A stretch of DNA of 64,000 nt, from positions 17,932,602-17,996,601 of the forward strand of contig OZ020257.1 of NCBI GenBank assembly GCA_963971285.1, read 5' to 3'. Numbering within the stretch: the stretch's first letter is position 1; each line of letters starts with the position of its first letter. The DNA comes from Astropecten irregularis. Its lineage: Eukaryota; Echinodermata; Asteroidea; Paxillosida; Astropectinidae. Positions 12,101-21,767 of the stretch are shown here, piece after piece. Under the pieces are notes generated by a model. That model was not told the DNA's origin, did no database searches, and saw nothing but the letters and a program-made list of their open reading frames with translations. The position numbers were made by a program, and so were the translations under genes.

Positions 12101-15100
12101 TCCGCAGGGTCTCCGTGGCACCCTTGCACTTTGTCCAGGAGCACGTGCTGTCCACGGGGGACTCGGGGCGGAGCAGTCCCCTGAAGGAGGCTAAACCTAA
12201 GTACCGAGGGGAAGACTCCATGATGGAGAAGAAGAGCTCCTTCCAGGTAGTCCCATCGGGGCTCTCATGATTCTGATCATGCAGGAGGCTGTTATAAACG
12301 CCTCTTGATTTAGGCACGGTGATGGAGGCACTTCCTGCAGCTTTCCCCAGCTTCTGCTCTCCCTACACTTCTTATATTGGCTGTAATACTGCACTCGCAA
12401 CGGGGTCATCTAAAGTTCTTCCTACATTGGTGTGCCTTGGTTGAACTTGTTCACAGGGTCCTTTTTATGTGTAATAATTTGAAACACTTATATTGGAGCC
12501 ACTTGGCAGGGCTCGAATTTTGTGAAAGGAAGCACTGGACAGCAGGTCTAGTAACTGAAGCATTTTACTAGACCTGAACCTTTTTCACTAGACCTGTGTC
12601 ATTCATGTACATAGGAAAACTGTATTTTTATGCAATATTGTGTCAAAAATCATCAATTTATGAATTTTTTTTTGGAATTTATGGAAAACAAAATCACTAG
12701 ACAGCCGGACTAGTGCAGTACACACTTCACTAGGCCGACACTGAAATCATAGACTCGTTTCATGGTCTAGTGGATATTTCGAGCCCTGCTTGGTTGCTTT
12801 TGCAGGTACATTGTTCACTGGTGAGTCAGTTTGGCTGCTTTCTTTACGGAGAATGTTTGTCCCAAGTTGTTGTTTCTTGTATTTGGCACGGTAGAGGAGC
12901 GGTATACAGAGGTTGATGTTTGTCTTGAGATGTTTATCAAGCTTTGTAGTCATAGTCATCTTCAGGCATTCTTAAAAACACATTTTGTTATTGCTGAAGA
13001 TATATGCTGGTATTTGGTGATGGTACAGTGTTTATGTATTTGACCCAAGTACCAAGTGGTATGTTGTTCTTTGTCATGTTTGTGTGATCTCTTGTCATGC
13101 TTTTTGGTACATACTACGCCCCTACTATATGCCCCTACTTTATCTTGTAGCAGTGTGTTATTATTGCATCAGGACTGACCTGGAAAACACTTAGGACTTC
13201 ATTTTATGTCCGAGAGACTGAGGGGATTATTCTTGCACTGCAGTCTCCATATAAAAGGACATAGCCTTCCATACGAACCTAGTTTCATATCAAACAGTTA
13301 ACTTCAAAAGTAGCTGCGACATATGAATGTCAGACAAGCTGACTCTTTGACAGCTCAACTAGGGACAAGTTGACGGACAGCTGGACTTCCAGAGAGCTTG
13401 ACCATTGAAGAGTCTGAAACCGGACAAGTGGCAGTATATAGTAAGGCTAATACTACCTAAGTACATTGTCAGGATTGACTCATAGGCTATACATTATCAA
13501 GGTTTGACTCGTATTACTAGAATAAATGTACTGGATGGCGCCTTGGCATTGTGCACAGTGTGTGCAGTATATATGCAAAGATGTATGTCCATTGTGTATG
13601 TTAAAATTTTTGTATCAAATTATAGATACTGTAAGTCACACACTGAAATATTGTCATTAGTAATTACATTCTGACAATGCAAGTAAATTAGTAATTACCT
13701 TATTTTTTCTTGTCGCGGATCTTTGTCAAAGATTGTGCTTGAATGGAATATTCAAGCACTCCCACCTCTCAGCATATTTATGTATGTACATAATTATAAG
13801 ACAGATTTGAGGCTTTGCATGGTGACTATTGGTATGTGGATCGGTTTGCGGAAACACCATGTAAGAATCGTTCGTACTTTCGCAATTCTATATCGTTTGC
13901 ACCTCATGTAAGGTCTCAACGTTTCGACTAGCCCGCTCTAGTCATCATCAGGTCATATGGGCTTGAACAAAATGGTTGAAATCCAATAGGTAGAAGAAAT
14001 GGTCTCAATATTGAGGCAAATTGTGTGCATATCAGTTTATGTAGGGAATAATGCACATTAACTCGAATTTAATACTCAATAATACAGTTAATGTGCATTT
14101 AACATTGTAATCATTGATAGACATGGTAGAGTTGAATGCATGACTGATCACAAGGCTTAATATAACAGAGTGGTTTGCTGACAGTGTTGCTGGTGGGTAC
14201 GATGCCTCATTTTGTGAAGCAGGAGTTGGGTGTCCGTAATTCCGGAATTTTTTTCTGTTGAGTTGCAGGTCTTAATATTAGTGTCTTAATCTGAGTTTTA
14301 GCAGAACAGTGGAATGCCACTAGATTCCGAGACTTTGTTGCTTCTCAAAATCCCCATGCATATTCCATGCATCAACCATTCCCATCCAAACAACATCTTT
14401 CATTTCTCTTTCTGGCTCTGAATGCTTCCCAATGATCTAGACTGCACCACAGTGCATCTTCCTTAAGCGGGCCCCAGACTCCATGCTATACACGTCCCGC
14501 TCCTTGCCCTTGCACTGTTTGCATGGGGGTTTCTTAGCTGCGATCAGCCCATTTTGGTGATAATGGTGTCAGGTCTATCCATGCCTATGGTTTTCTAATA
14601 CTTAGCTGTATTTCTTGGTGTCCTCAGGGCAACAAAACTCCTCTCCATTTGGCAGCAGAGAACGGGCGAGTGGAGGCCATGGAGTACCTCATCAAAGCCA
14701 AATGCAACACACTAGCAAGGACCTCCGTAAGTAAAGTCACATTCAAGTTTAACATTAGGTGCGTTCGAGTAGCTTCCCTTGGTCAATACGGGTCAAGTCA
14801 CCCGGATCAGCCACCACAGTCAGGCTAATCCAATGCTTGCTTACCCGTGTGACGTGTTTCCCACCACTGACTCTGCTAGTGGGTAGGGTCAGTGGTGGCT
14901 GCCCTGGGTGAACCCCTAGAATGACGTCTAGAATGACCTAATCAAACGGTATGGGGGCTGACTCGGAGTGACCTAGGTGACCTACTTGAACCTATTAATG
15001 GCTTGCAAATTACTTTGCGAGTGCTTACAATTATTGTGTGACCGTACATTCACATTGTTCATTCTTTCTTCGGATTGCTGCATACATTTATTTATTTTGA

Positions 15101-18100
15101 AAATGGATGTAAACTAAGATGATGTTTTTGAATTGGTTTAGGATGGTTGTACAGCTCTTCATTTGGCTGCTAAGAGAGGTCACATGGAGATGGTGAACTT
15201 ACTGCTGGAGAGCGACCTTGAGATTGACATCAGGAATGAGGTAAAAGTCTGAATGCTTTAAACCTTCGACATCCATCCAGCTAGGGCCAATTTCATAGAG
15301 CTGCTTAAGCACAAAATTTGGTTATGAAAGCGTGACAAGTCTTTCTTGATCAAACAGGATTGCCAAACCAAATGTTCATGTGGCCATTGTTCGCTGAGCA
15401 TAACATTCAAGTTTTGGCTGGCATACTGATTATATTTACCACGGTTTTTGGTGCTTAAGCAGCTCTATGAAATTGACCCCTGGTCTGGTTCCTGGTAGAC
15501 CAGCCACTTTCTCTCAATGTTAGGGTGCTGTGATGCAGTCCCTGCTAGTTTGGTACCCCCCCCCCCTCACCCCACCCTACTGCTTGGGAGGGGGCAGATA
15601 ACACTCGAGGCAAGGCCTTGTCACACCAGGCAACTCAGATGGCAACCTTGTTGGCATTATAAAGGCAAACTTGACAACACTGGATGATTTCAATGTCTAT
15701 AACCCATGACCATGACTGTTTTTGATCTTGTTTTACAATGATGATGTCTCTGGTCTTGATTTTCAGGAGGGTATGACTGCCCTGCTGTTTGCAGCCGATG
15801 AGGGCCACGCCAACGTGGTAGAGCTTCTCCTGACGCACAAAGCCAACTGCAATGTCAAAGCTAATGTGAGTCTCTGTGTGTCTTTTGTCTGTGTTCTTGG
15901 TTCTTCTTGTTGAGCCCTTATCCATCCATTTTTGGTTCCATTTAAGTTTGATAGTGCCACTATAAAATCACATACCCATGGCCCTATTCATCATCGTCAT
16001 GGGGTGGACTGACTGAAGTGTCTAATTACATGGGGTTTGTAGCCCTGGTACTTGACATCGCTTATAGCTTGCCTAGTGTAAATTTAACTTTATCTTTTCT
16101 GTGCTAGATGAAAATTAGTGAGAAATTGTTTTGAATTGTGTATATATTTCTGCTTTTTTGCATGTCTCATTGTGCATCATCAGGAGAAAAGGGTGAGTTA
16201 TCTATTTATTGATATTTTTCTGTACATTTGTATTTTGACTATTAAGCTCCATCTCAATAATTTCAGTCAGCAAAATTGATATGGATACATCAATACTTCC
16301 TTGGCCTCATTGGCAAGGGATAGATGTACTCTGTATTATTAAGTGAGAGCAACTGAGTGGAATTGTTTGTTGGTGAATCCATTTATTGACTGGAATCCGG
16401 TCATTAGGCTTTTATTCATGAGGTTCATTAGTCCTAGCTCTTCCTCATCTCTGCTCTCTGGAATCCCCTTACAGAAAGAAATGGCAGCGGTCCACTTAGC
16501 CAGCCAGAAGAATCACTCATCGGTCATCCTGGTCCTGAGCAGCTTCGGGGCAGATCTGGACGCCAAGTGCCAAGGGGGTAACACAGCCGTTCATCTGGCG
16601 TCGGTCGCCGGCAACATCAAGGTCCTCCACACCCTCATGTCCAAGGGAGCTAACGTCAACGTCTTCAATGATGTGAGTCATCTGTTCCAGCTCAATGTCT
16701 CCCACTGATTCTGTTTGTACGGAGACTGTAGATTTGGAAATTAAAAGATGGGAGGGGCATGTTGTTATTTTCATTTTTAAAGTGTACCCACTTGGATGTT
16801 AGACGCATAATATTTGTACCATGCGAAATTTGAAGACTGGGATCTGAAGATAAGATTCCCATCAATTTATTCCTATAGAAACATCCCCTGATTCCTCAGT
16901 TCCTGACAAGTACCCATTATGACCTACTCTTACTGGTTTGTCTGTGGTAAAAACATAAGCGCATACCATCCACTCTCATCCAATCACAAGCTTGGTAGCA
17001 TGATATTTCTGATGATATAATAAATGCATTGTCGTGCTCTTGCTGTTTGCAGAAGAAACGTCTTCCACTCCACGAAGCCACTGAGAATAACCTGAATGAT
17101 GTGGTAGAGCAACTGTTGATAGCTGGGGCCTGGGTCAACCAGGTAGACAAGGTTAGTTACACTAAGACTTCGTTCAACTCGCTAAACAACCTCAAAACAA
17201 CAAGTTCGAATCCCATTTTCTTGTAGAGATTCTCTCTCACCTTGAAATATAATCTAGTGAGTTATTTCTTAGGTTTCGCCTAAAGATGTATTATTTTTTT
17301 GACAGAATGGTAAGACGGCTTTAATGATGGCTGCAAGAGCCGAGAATGTGACTATCACAGACATGATCATCAAGGCGGGCCGGTACTTCACCAAAAGGGT
17401 AAGTATAGTCACCTCACTACTTACCCTCATATTATGAGCATCGTATAAACCCCCAAAACATACTTGGATAAGAATGAATGTATTCACAGGTACAACGCAT
17501 GGTTTTATTGGGGCCGATTTCACTGTTAAAGGTCTGTTTTGTGATCATCACTGATTTTAATAAGCCCGTGGAAAATGGCCAAATTAATAGGTGACTGGCT
17601 GCCTTTGGTGTGGGAGTTATTTGTATGCATAGCCAATTGGCTTTCAGTTCAGCTTTTACAAGGGAAGACTGATTTTTGAAGCCTTATATTTTTTGTTTTG
17701 TAGAAGAATGAGAATCGGCCGTACATCCGAGGGAAAGAAGTCCTGCAGTTCAGGAAGGAAGCAACAGAGGAACAGAGGCAGATGAAACCTATCTTATGGA
17801 AGCTGGCTATGAAGCAGTTGTCTCAGAATGATGCTACACGTCTTATCTTCTATTGGGGCTTCTCAACAGACCAGATCCAGGCCGTGCAAACGCAATATAC
17901 AGGTACGAACAGAGAGGAAATATCAACACTTAACATCTTTGGTATTAGATAACTCTACCATACATAGTAAAAACGCTGTTTAAAAGTTTGAAGCAGTAGG
18001 TGGCTCATTGCTCGTCTCCATAACAGTGTAACAAAACTGACTCAATTTTTCTTATAAAACATTAAGAATGGCTTTGATCTTACCCCGAGATCAAAACTGT

Positions 18101-18924
18101 TTTCATTCTTTGTTTTACTAATTTCTGGATAAATACACCTTTTCAGGTGGAAATATTTTAACAGTATGTTTCTACCAGTACCATCTTCACACCCTGAAAG
18201 TTATATGTTAATCTATGAACATTTCTGTTTGGGTATGTCACCAATCCTGTACTGTACCTAGGGGTTGCTTGCAGGTTTACTCTGTAACAGAGTACATAAT
18301 CCTCTACTTTGCCGCTCCATTTGCAGGCCCTAAGAGCTGGAAAGAGCACACATATCGGATGTTGCTGATCTGGCTGCACGGTGAGGAGGTGAACCCAATG
18401 AAGGGTCTCTACGAAGGACTCGTTGCCATAGAGAAGAAGAGTCTTGCTGGTAAGTAAGGAGACTGGGAATATTTTCAGTTTATTCTCAGAATATTTTTGT
18501 TGAATTCAGCAAATAATCATCCAGCGCCATTACCTTGAAAGTCAGCCGGAAAATGTAGATTTTATCCCAGCCCTCTCACTGGCCTGTTCGAATTCAAACA
18601 AAAATTAGTTTTATCATCAAATAACCACCAGGTGAACTGACTGAATTTTTTAAAGTCATTTAAAGGTAAACAAAGAAAAATTGACTTGAGCGGGATTTGA
18701 ACCGGCGACCTCCTGAACACCGTACAGGCACTCTACCAACTGAGCTATCCAGCCCTACGTTGGTGGTGTCTCTGTGAGCAGTTTGCAGCAAAAAAAATTG
18801 TTCGTGTCAAACTTGATCTCTGATCTCAACTTTTAAATTTTGAATCTTCTGTTTGGTTACAGAGAACATTCGTAAGAAGGGCAACCAGAAATTTGAAGGA
18901 AAAGACGGCTGCGTTCTCTCCTGA
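6123..18924 (+). CDS. ANKDD1A: Ankyrin repeat and death domain-containing protein (ANKDD1A-like), 16 exons
   Basis: Exons: 6123-6189, 8481-8584, 9030-9128, 9711-9809, 10124-10261, 11352-11474, 11989-12246, 14628-14726, 15142-15240, 15767-15865, 16475-16672, 17053-17151, 17306-17398, 17704-17902, 18327-18449, 18863-18924. All junctions are GT-AG and the phases join without a stop, giving 652 aa. Ankyrin repeats occupy residues ~35-165 and ~297-525. Most exons are exactly 99 nt, so one exon encodes one 33-residue repeat with the TALHLAA-type signature. Residues ~526-645 form the C-terminal death-fold region with the conserved WLHG and EGLVAI segments that I recall from vertebrate ANKDD1A. Human ANKDD1A is, from memory, about 522 aa. 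This protein minus the two extra exons 6-7 is 525 aa. The role is presumed to be an intracellular adaptor, as for other ankyrin/death-domain proteins; the precise function is not evident from sequence. The start is the only good ATG upstream of exon 2. Confidence 0.88.
6325..6500. repeat. Degenerate pyrimidine-rich minisatellite with short telomere-like motifs
   Basis: Imperfect units around CCAACTCGCCCCT alternate with two CCCTAACCCTAACCTACTC blocks. It lies in intron 1 of ANKDD1A. Confidence 0.8.
7177..7194. repeat. 18-bp perfect palindrome
   Basis: TTCAGATTTAAATCTGAA is its own reverse complement. It lies in intron 1 of ANKDD1A and I assign no function. Confidence 0.7.
8752..8985 (-). mobile_element. 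tRNA-headed SINE
   Basis: On the minus strand a box-B-like GGGTTCGATCCCGGC is preceded by a tRNA-like segment with a degenerate box A (GTGGCAAGTGCG). It is followed by a body with TCTGGGTTCTCCGGTTTTCC. It lies in ANKDD1A intron 2. Confidence 0.6.
9366..9500. repeat. 13-bp minisatellite (GGAGGAACTTTGT)n
   Basis: About ten units with single-base variants (T/C at the last base, TAAC or AACTTC variants). It sits in ANKDD1A intron 3. Because 13 is not a multiple of three, the open frames on both strands here are not coding. Confidence 0.9.
10505..10868 (-). mobile_element. MITE family 1, copy B
   Basis: Starts TTAAGGTAATATCATACG and ends AAAGTATGATATTACCTT. Interior orientation is reversed relative to the copies at 29974 and 58122. 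It lies in ANKDD1A intron 5. Confidence 0.85.
11352..12246 (+). other. ANKDD1A insert exons 6 and 7 (127 residues inside the ankyrin array)
   Basis: Exon 6 (11352-11474, 41 codons) and exon 7 (11989-12246, 86 codons) are both phase 0 at both ends. They encode a Lys/Ser/Met-rich, non-ankyrin segment (residues 170-296) between repeat 3 and the repeat encoded by exon 8. Skipping both leaves the frame intact and joins exon 5 to exon 8 exactly as in the vertebrate protein layout. Exon 7 could start at 11989 or 11992 because two AGs lie three bases apart. Confidence 0.65.
12506..12789. mobile_element. MITE with GCAGGGCTCGAA terminal inverted repeats
   Basis: The left end GCAGGGCTCGAATTTT is matched inverted by ATATTTCGAGCCCTGC. 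The subterminal region repeats ACTAGACCTG. It is about 284 bp and lies in ANKDD1A intron 7. No coding capacity. Confidence 0.75.
13921..13952 (-). ncRNA. Hammerhead-ribozyme-like core (possible Penelope-like element remnant)
   Basis: On the minus strand CTGATGA is followed by a 6-bp stem (GACTAG/CTAGTC, hexaloop) and then GAAAC. This is the order of the hammerhead catalytic core: CUGANGA, stem II, GAAA. One extra U sits between the core and the stem. Stems I and III are not convincingly defined in the flank. It lies in ANKDD1A intron 7. Confidence 0.35.
14756..14995. mobile_element. hAT-like MITE candidate
   Basis: The left end TTAGGTGCGTTCGAGTAG resembles the inverted right end CTACTTGAACCTATTAA with a small gap. 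The interior holds inverted blocks around CAGCCACCAC and GTGGTGGCTG. It lies in ANKDD1A intron 8. The superfamily label rests on the TAGGTGCGTTCG-type end, from memory. Confidence 0.45.
15284..15482. mobile_element. MITE family 3 copy (intron 9 of ANKDD1A)
   Basis: Ends are GGGCCAATTTCATAGAGCTG and AGCAGCTCTATGAAATTGACC, a long inverted repeat. The subterminal TTAAGCACAAAATTTGG is also inverted at the other end. Confidence 0.85.
16184..16192 (+). other. Candidate 9-nt microexon of ANKDD1A
   Basis: GAGAAAAGG lies between a T-rich acceptor ending CATCATCAG and a GTGAGT donor, inside the intron between exons 10 and 11. Both flanking exons are phase 0, so inclusion would add Glu-Lys-Arg to an ankyrin loop without changing frame. 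There is no transcript evidence. Confidence 0.3.
18101..18245 (-). mobile_element. MITE family 1, truncated copy C
   Basis: Contains the family half with TACTAATTTCTGGATAAATA, GGTGGAAATATTTTAACAG and ACATTTCTGTTTGGGT. One half is absent. It lies in ANKDD1A intron 14. Confidence 0.7.
18682..18775 (-). mobile_element. tRNA-derived SINE copy (tRNA-like head 18682-18755)
   Basis: On the minus strand the segment contains the box-A-like TAGCTCAGTTGGTAGAG and box-B-like GGTTCAAATCC and folds as a degraded tRNA. The same 5' flank (GACACC.CCAACGTAGG) and the same 3' tail (TTCTTTGTTYACCTTT) occur at the 59.0 kb copy. This shows a repetitive element, not a free-standing tRNA gene. It lies in the last intron of ANKDD1A. 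Confidence 0.6.
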
Positions 18925-19107
18925 AGATCAGTCATCTGTGCTCGTCGGTCATCAAGGAACAACCTTTGGTCTTCCGTTCACCTGAAATCGGTCATCCCAG
19001 TCTCCCAAGAAAGAGTTTAGATTTTTTTTTTGTATTCATCAGAAGTCTTCCCAATGATAATTCTCATCACTCGTCGTGCCTTAGCAGGTCTAGAATTTAA
19101 ATAGGCA

Positions 19108-19247
19108 GTCAGTTTCTTTCCTCGCCTTTCACCTCTGGTGGTCTGGGTTCGAGTCCAGCCCGGTCGACTAGTGGATTTGGTTTTCAGTCCCTACCAGAAT
19201 CTGTGTGTTCTACCCAGAATATAACTCTGGGGTTTTTTCAACCAATT
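19108..19247 (+). mobile_element. tRNA-headed SINE in the ANKDD1A 3' region
   Basis: Carries CTTTCCTCGCCTTTCACCTC, box-B-like GGGTTCGAGTCC, then GGTTTTCAGTCCCTACC and CAGAATATAACTCTGGGG. The same ordered blocks occur reversed at 34948-35092, so the two are copies of one family. Confidence 0.7.
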
Positions 19248-19360
19248 TATATAAAAGCTTAATTTTGTCGGCATCTTTTCATAACGGTTTCATCAGGCTT
19301 TAATGCTACGGTGCCCAGGGTGCTTTTGAGAAAACTTTAGTTCCTCTACCAGAACTAAAT

Positions 19361-19394
19361 AAATAAATTAATTAATTAATTAATTAATTAATAT
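19361..19394. repeat. (TTAA)n/(AAAT)n microsatellite
   Basis: AATAAATAAATTAATTAATT continues as TTAA repeats. The AATAAA copies could serve as a polyadenylation signal for ANKDD1A, but that is uncertain. Confidence 0.8.
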
Positions 19395-19760
19395 TGAACA
19401 AATAACGATAATGAGAATGCCTAGCACTTGGTTGACCCTGCTCGTAATTCCGAAGACAATTTCAAAGTTTTTCAGGAGTGGCCCTTGAAATGACCTTGCT
19501 CCTTGAGGATATAAGGTCTGATTGCCCTCCCCATCCACGACAGTGTCATCCAATTCCTTTGATTTTGGCTATAACTTCCAGATCCCCGATTAGACCAAAA
19601 TTACTCTGAAAAATATAAATATTGATGCCTTTTGTATGTGAGGATTGTGAGCTGTGAGCTTGTTGTATTGAAATCTTAATCTATGGTCCGTATGCCATCA
19701 TTTATGTATTTTATTTTTGTTGTTCAAATGCCATGTCTGAAATCTTTTTGTGTCAGGTCA

Positions 19761-19838
19761 TTTTGATTTTGTACACATCCCTTGATTTTGTACACGTCCC
19801 TTGATTTTGTACCCATCCCTTGATTTTGTACCCATCCC
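19761..19838. repeat. 19-bp tandem repeat, four copies
   Basis: Units of TTGATTTTGTACMCATCCC repeat four times. It lies downstream of ANKDD1A. Confidence 0.9.
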
Positions 19839-20034
19839 TTTTTGGGACATGTGATGTAAAGTATTCGTTTTTGCCCCTTTTTCCCCCTTTTCTTTTGTAT
19901 TTTTCATTGTTTTCCTTTGCTATTGTATATTTTCTCTTTCATTGCATTTTGTATTTCAAGAAGTTACACCCAGTCAGGAGTGCACTTTGTATTCACATTA
20001 TGTAGTTTACATACACCAACATTATTTATTAACA

Positions 20035-20277
20035 GGGGCCGATTTCGTAGAGATACTTAAGCACCAAAATTTGCTTAAGCATCAAAAACCGTGGTAAATA
20101 AAATCAGTATGCCAGCCAAAACTCCTTGTGAATGTTATGCTCAGCAAACAATGGCCGAATACAAGTCAAAAGCAGTAAACATCACATGATCATTTGGTTG
20201 GTAATCCTGTTTCATCAAGGAAGACTTATGACGCTTAAGCAAATTTTGTGCTTAAGCACCTCTGTGAAATTGGCCCC
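20035..20277 (+). mobile_element. MITE family 3 copy
   Basis: Starts GGGGCCGATTTCGTAGAG and ends CTCTGTGAAATTGGCCCC. The interior block with GAATGTTATGCTCAGCAAAC is shared, inverted, with the copy at 37599. Confidence 0.85.
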
Positions 20278-20684
20278 AGATTTTAAGGGCCTTTTTAAGG
20301 TTCGTAATAGTCGGTGTGTATTCATTTATGAATTTAACATTAGTGAGTATTTCACAATTTCAGGTCAATTGTCATGGTTATTCAATCTCCTGACGTTTTC
20401 CATTTAAATAATTATGTTCACTTTCCCCGGCAGAGGTTTATTGCAAATAGTTCAAAACGGTTAAGAAGAGAGTTAACCCTTAACCTTATTAATCTTGATT
20501 TTAAGTAAGTTTGCTACAAGTAGTAAACTGATAACTTATATAGTGTTGATTATAATATTTCATTATGAAAAATAACAGGCATAATACTTCGTATTCAGTA
20601 TTAAATACTCCCTAAATACCCCGTGCCATAACCATTAATATGTATGTAAAAAGAATGTGTGAAGAAGATGGCTTTAATCGAGTA

Positions 20685-20756
20685 CAACGACTGTTTGAGT
20701 AGGACAGCTATGCGCAAAAACAATACATAATATTTACATTCATCAAACAGTCGTTG
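20685..20756. repeat. 14-bp perfect inverted repeat
   Basis: CAACGACTGTTTGA at 20685-20698 is the exact reverse complement of 20743-20756, separated by 44 bp. Confidence 0.7.
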
Positions 20757-21046
20757 AAGGTTTTTGTTTCCCTAAAACGTACTTGTACATAATATTTACT
20801 AATATTTATTTACTATTTAAAAAAATATATTTAAACTTAAACAGAGCAATATGTATACTTTAGGTTTAACGGACAATAGGTGTACTATAATAAATGTTTG
20901 AAGTTGTACCTGACCGATATGTTAACTTTGTGTTCATTTATTGAAATGTAGTCTACAAAATAATGTTATGAATTCCATTTCTGTTTATATCTGGGACGGC
21001 TCCGATCCCCAGCTTGTTATCCGCCCTGCTTGCTAGAATTCAGCAC

Positions 21047-21412
21047 CAAGAGGGAAACTTACTGAGCTCCACGGGTGCCATTCCAATTATCCAGATAACC
21101 ACAAATTTATCTGGCCAAGTCAACGAAGTCCATCTAAAAAAGTACAGTAGTCTTATCCTGATAAATCCTCAGATTTATTAAGAAGGTAATCTATCAGTAC
21201 AAGTTGACTTCCTTCTTTCAGTAAGTCGTCTTGGCGAGATAAATATCAGGATATGACGACGTCTTAGTTTTTAGTCATCTTGTACGAATAAATTATCTTG
21301 ATAAGTCGACTTTTAGGGCTTAATAAGTCAACTTGGTGAAATAACTTATGTGGTTATCTGGATAAGTGGAATGGCACTCGTGGAGCTCCGTAGAAACTTT
21401 TACTTGGTCAAG
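21047..21412. mobile_element. Long foldback (palindromic) element
   Basis: GAGCTCCACGGGTGCCATTC followed by TTATCCAGATAACCAC is mirrored by GTGGTTATCTGGATAA and GGAATGGCACTCGTGGAGC. Homology continues outward into ACCAAG...AAACTT on both sides. Several GATAA blocks repeat inside. It lies ~360 bp past the stop codon of the CAP-domain gene. Confidence 0.75.
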
Positions 21413-21767
21413 ATGTATACTTTCACTCTCGGAACTTGGAACCGCTAGCTGTAAGTTTCACTCGGCCTTTTTTAAACCGATACTACCCCTGTTTGAAGTA
21501 CAGTGTATTATCTGGTTGTCCTATCTGACCAAGTCCTTGGGCCGCTTTCAAGTCTCAGCCTTGTACAGGGAAGGCTTCTCGTGTTTTCCTGTAGCTGGCT
21601 ATGACACATCTTATGAGGTTTGCCAAGGACTTTGTATCTTTCCCTAAATACATCCATCTGAATCCTTCCCCGTCTTTAGTACCCATCTCGGGTGCATAAA
21701 AGTGATGATGTTTGTATACGAGCCTTGTTCCTCTATCAACGGACACCTTATCTCTATTTCGGTCATC

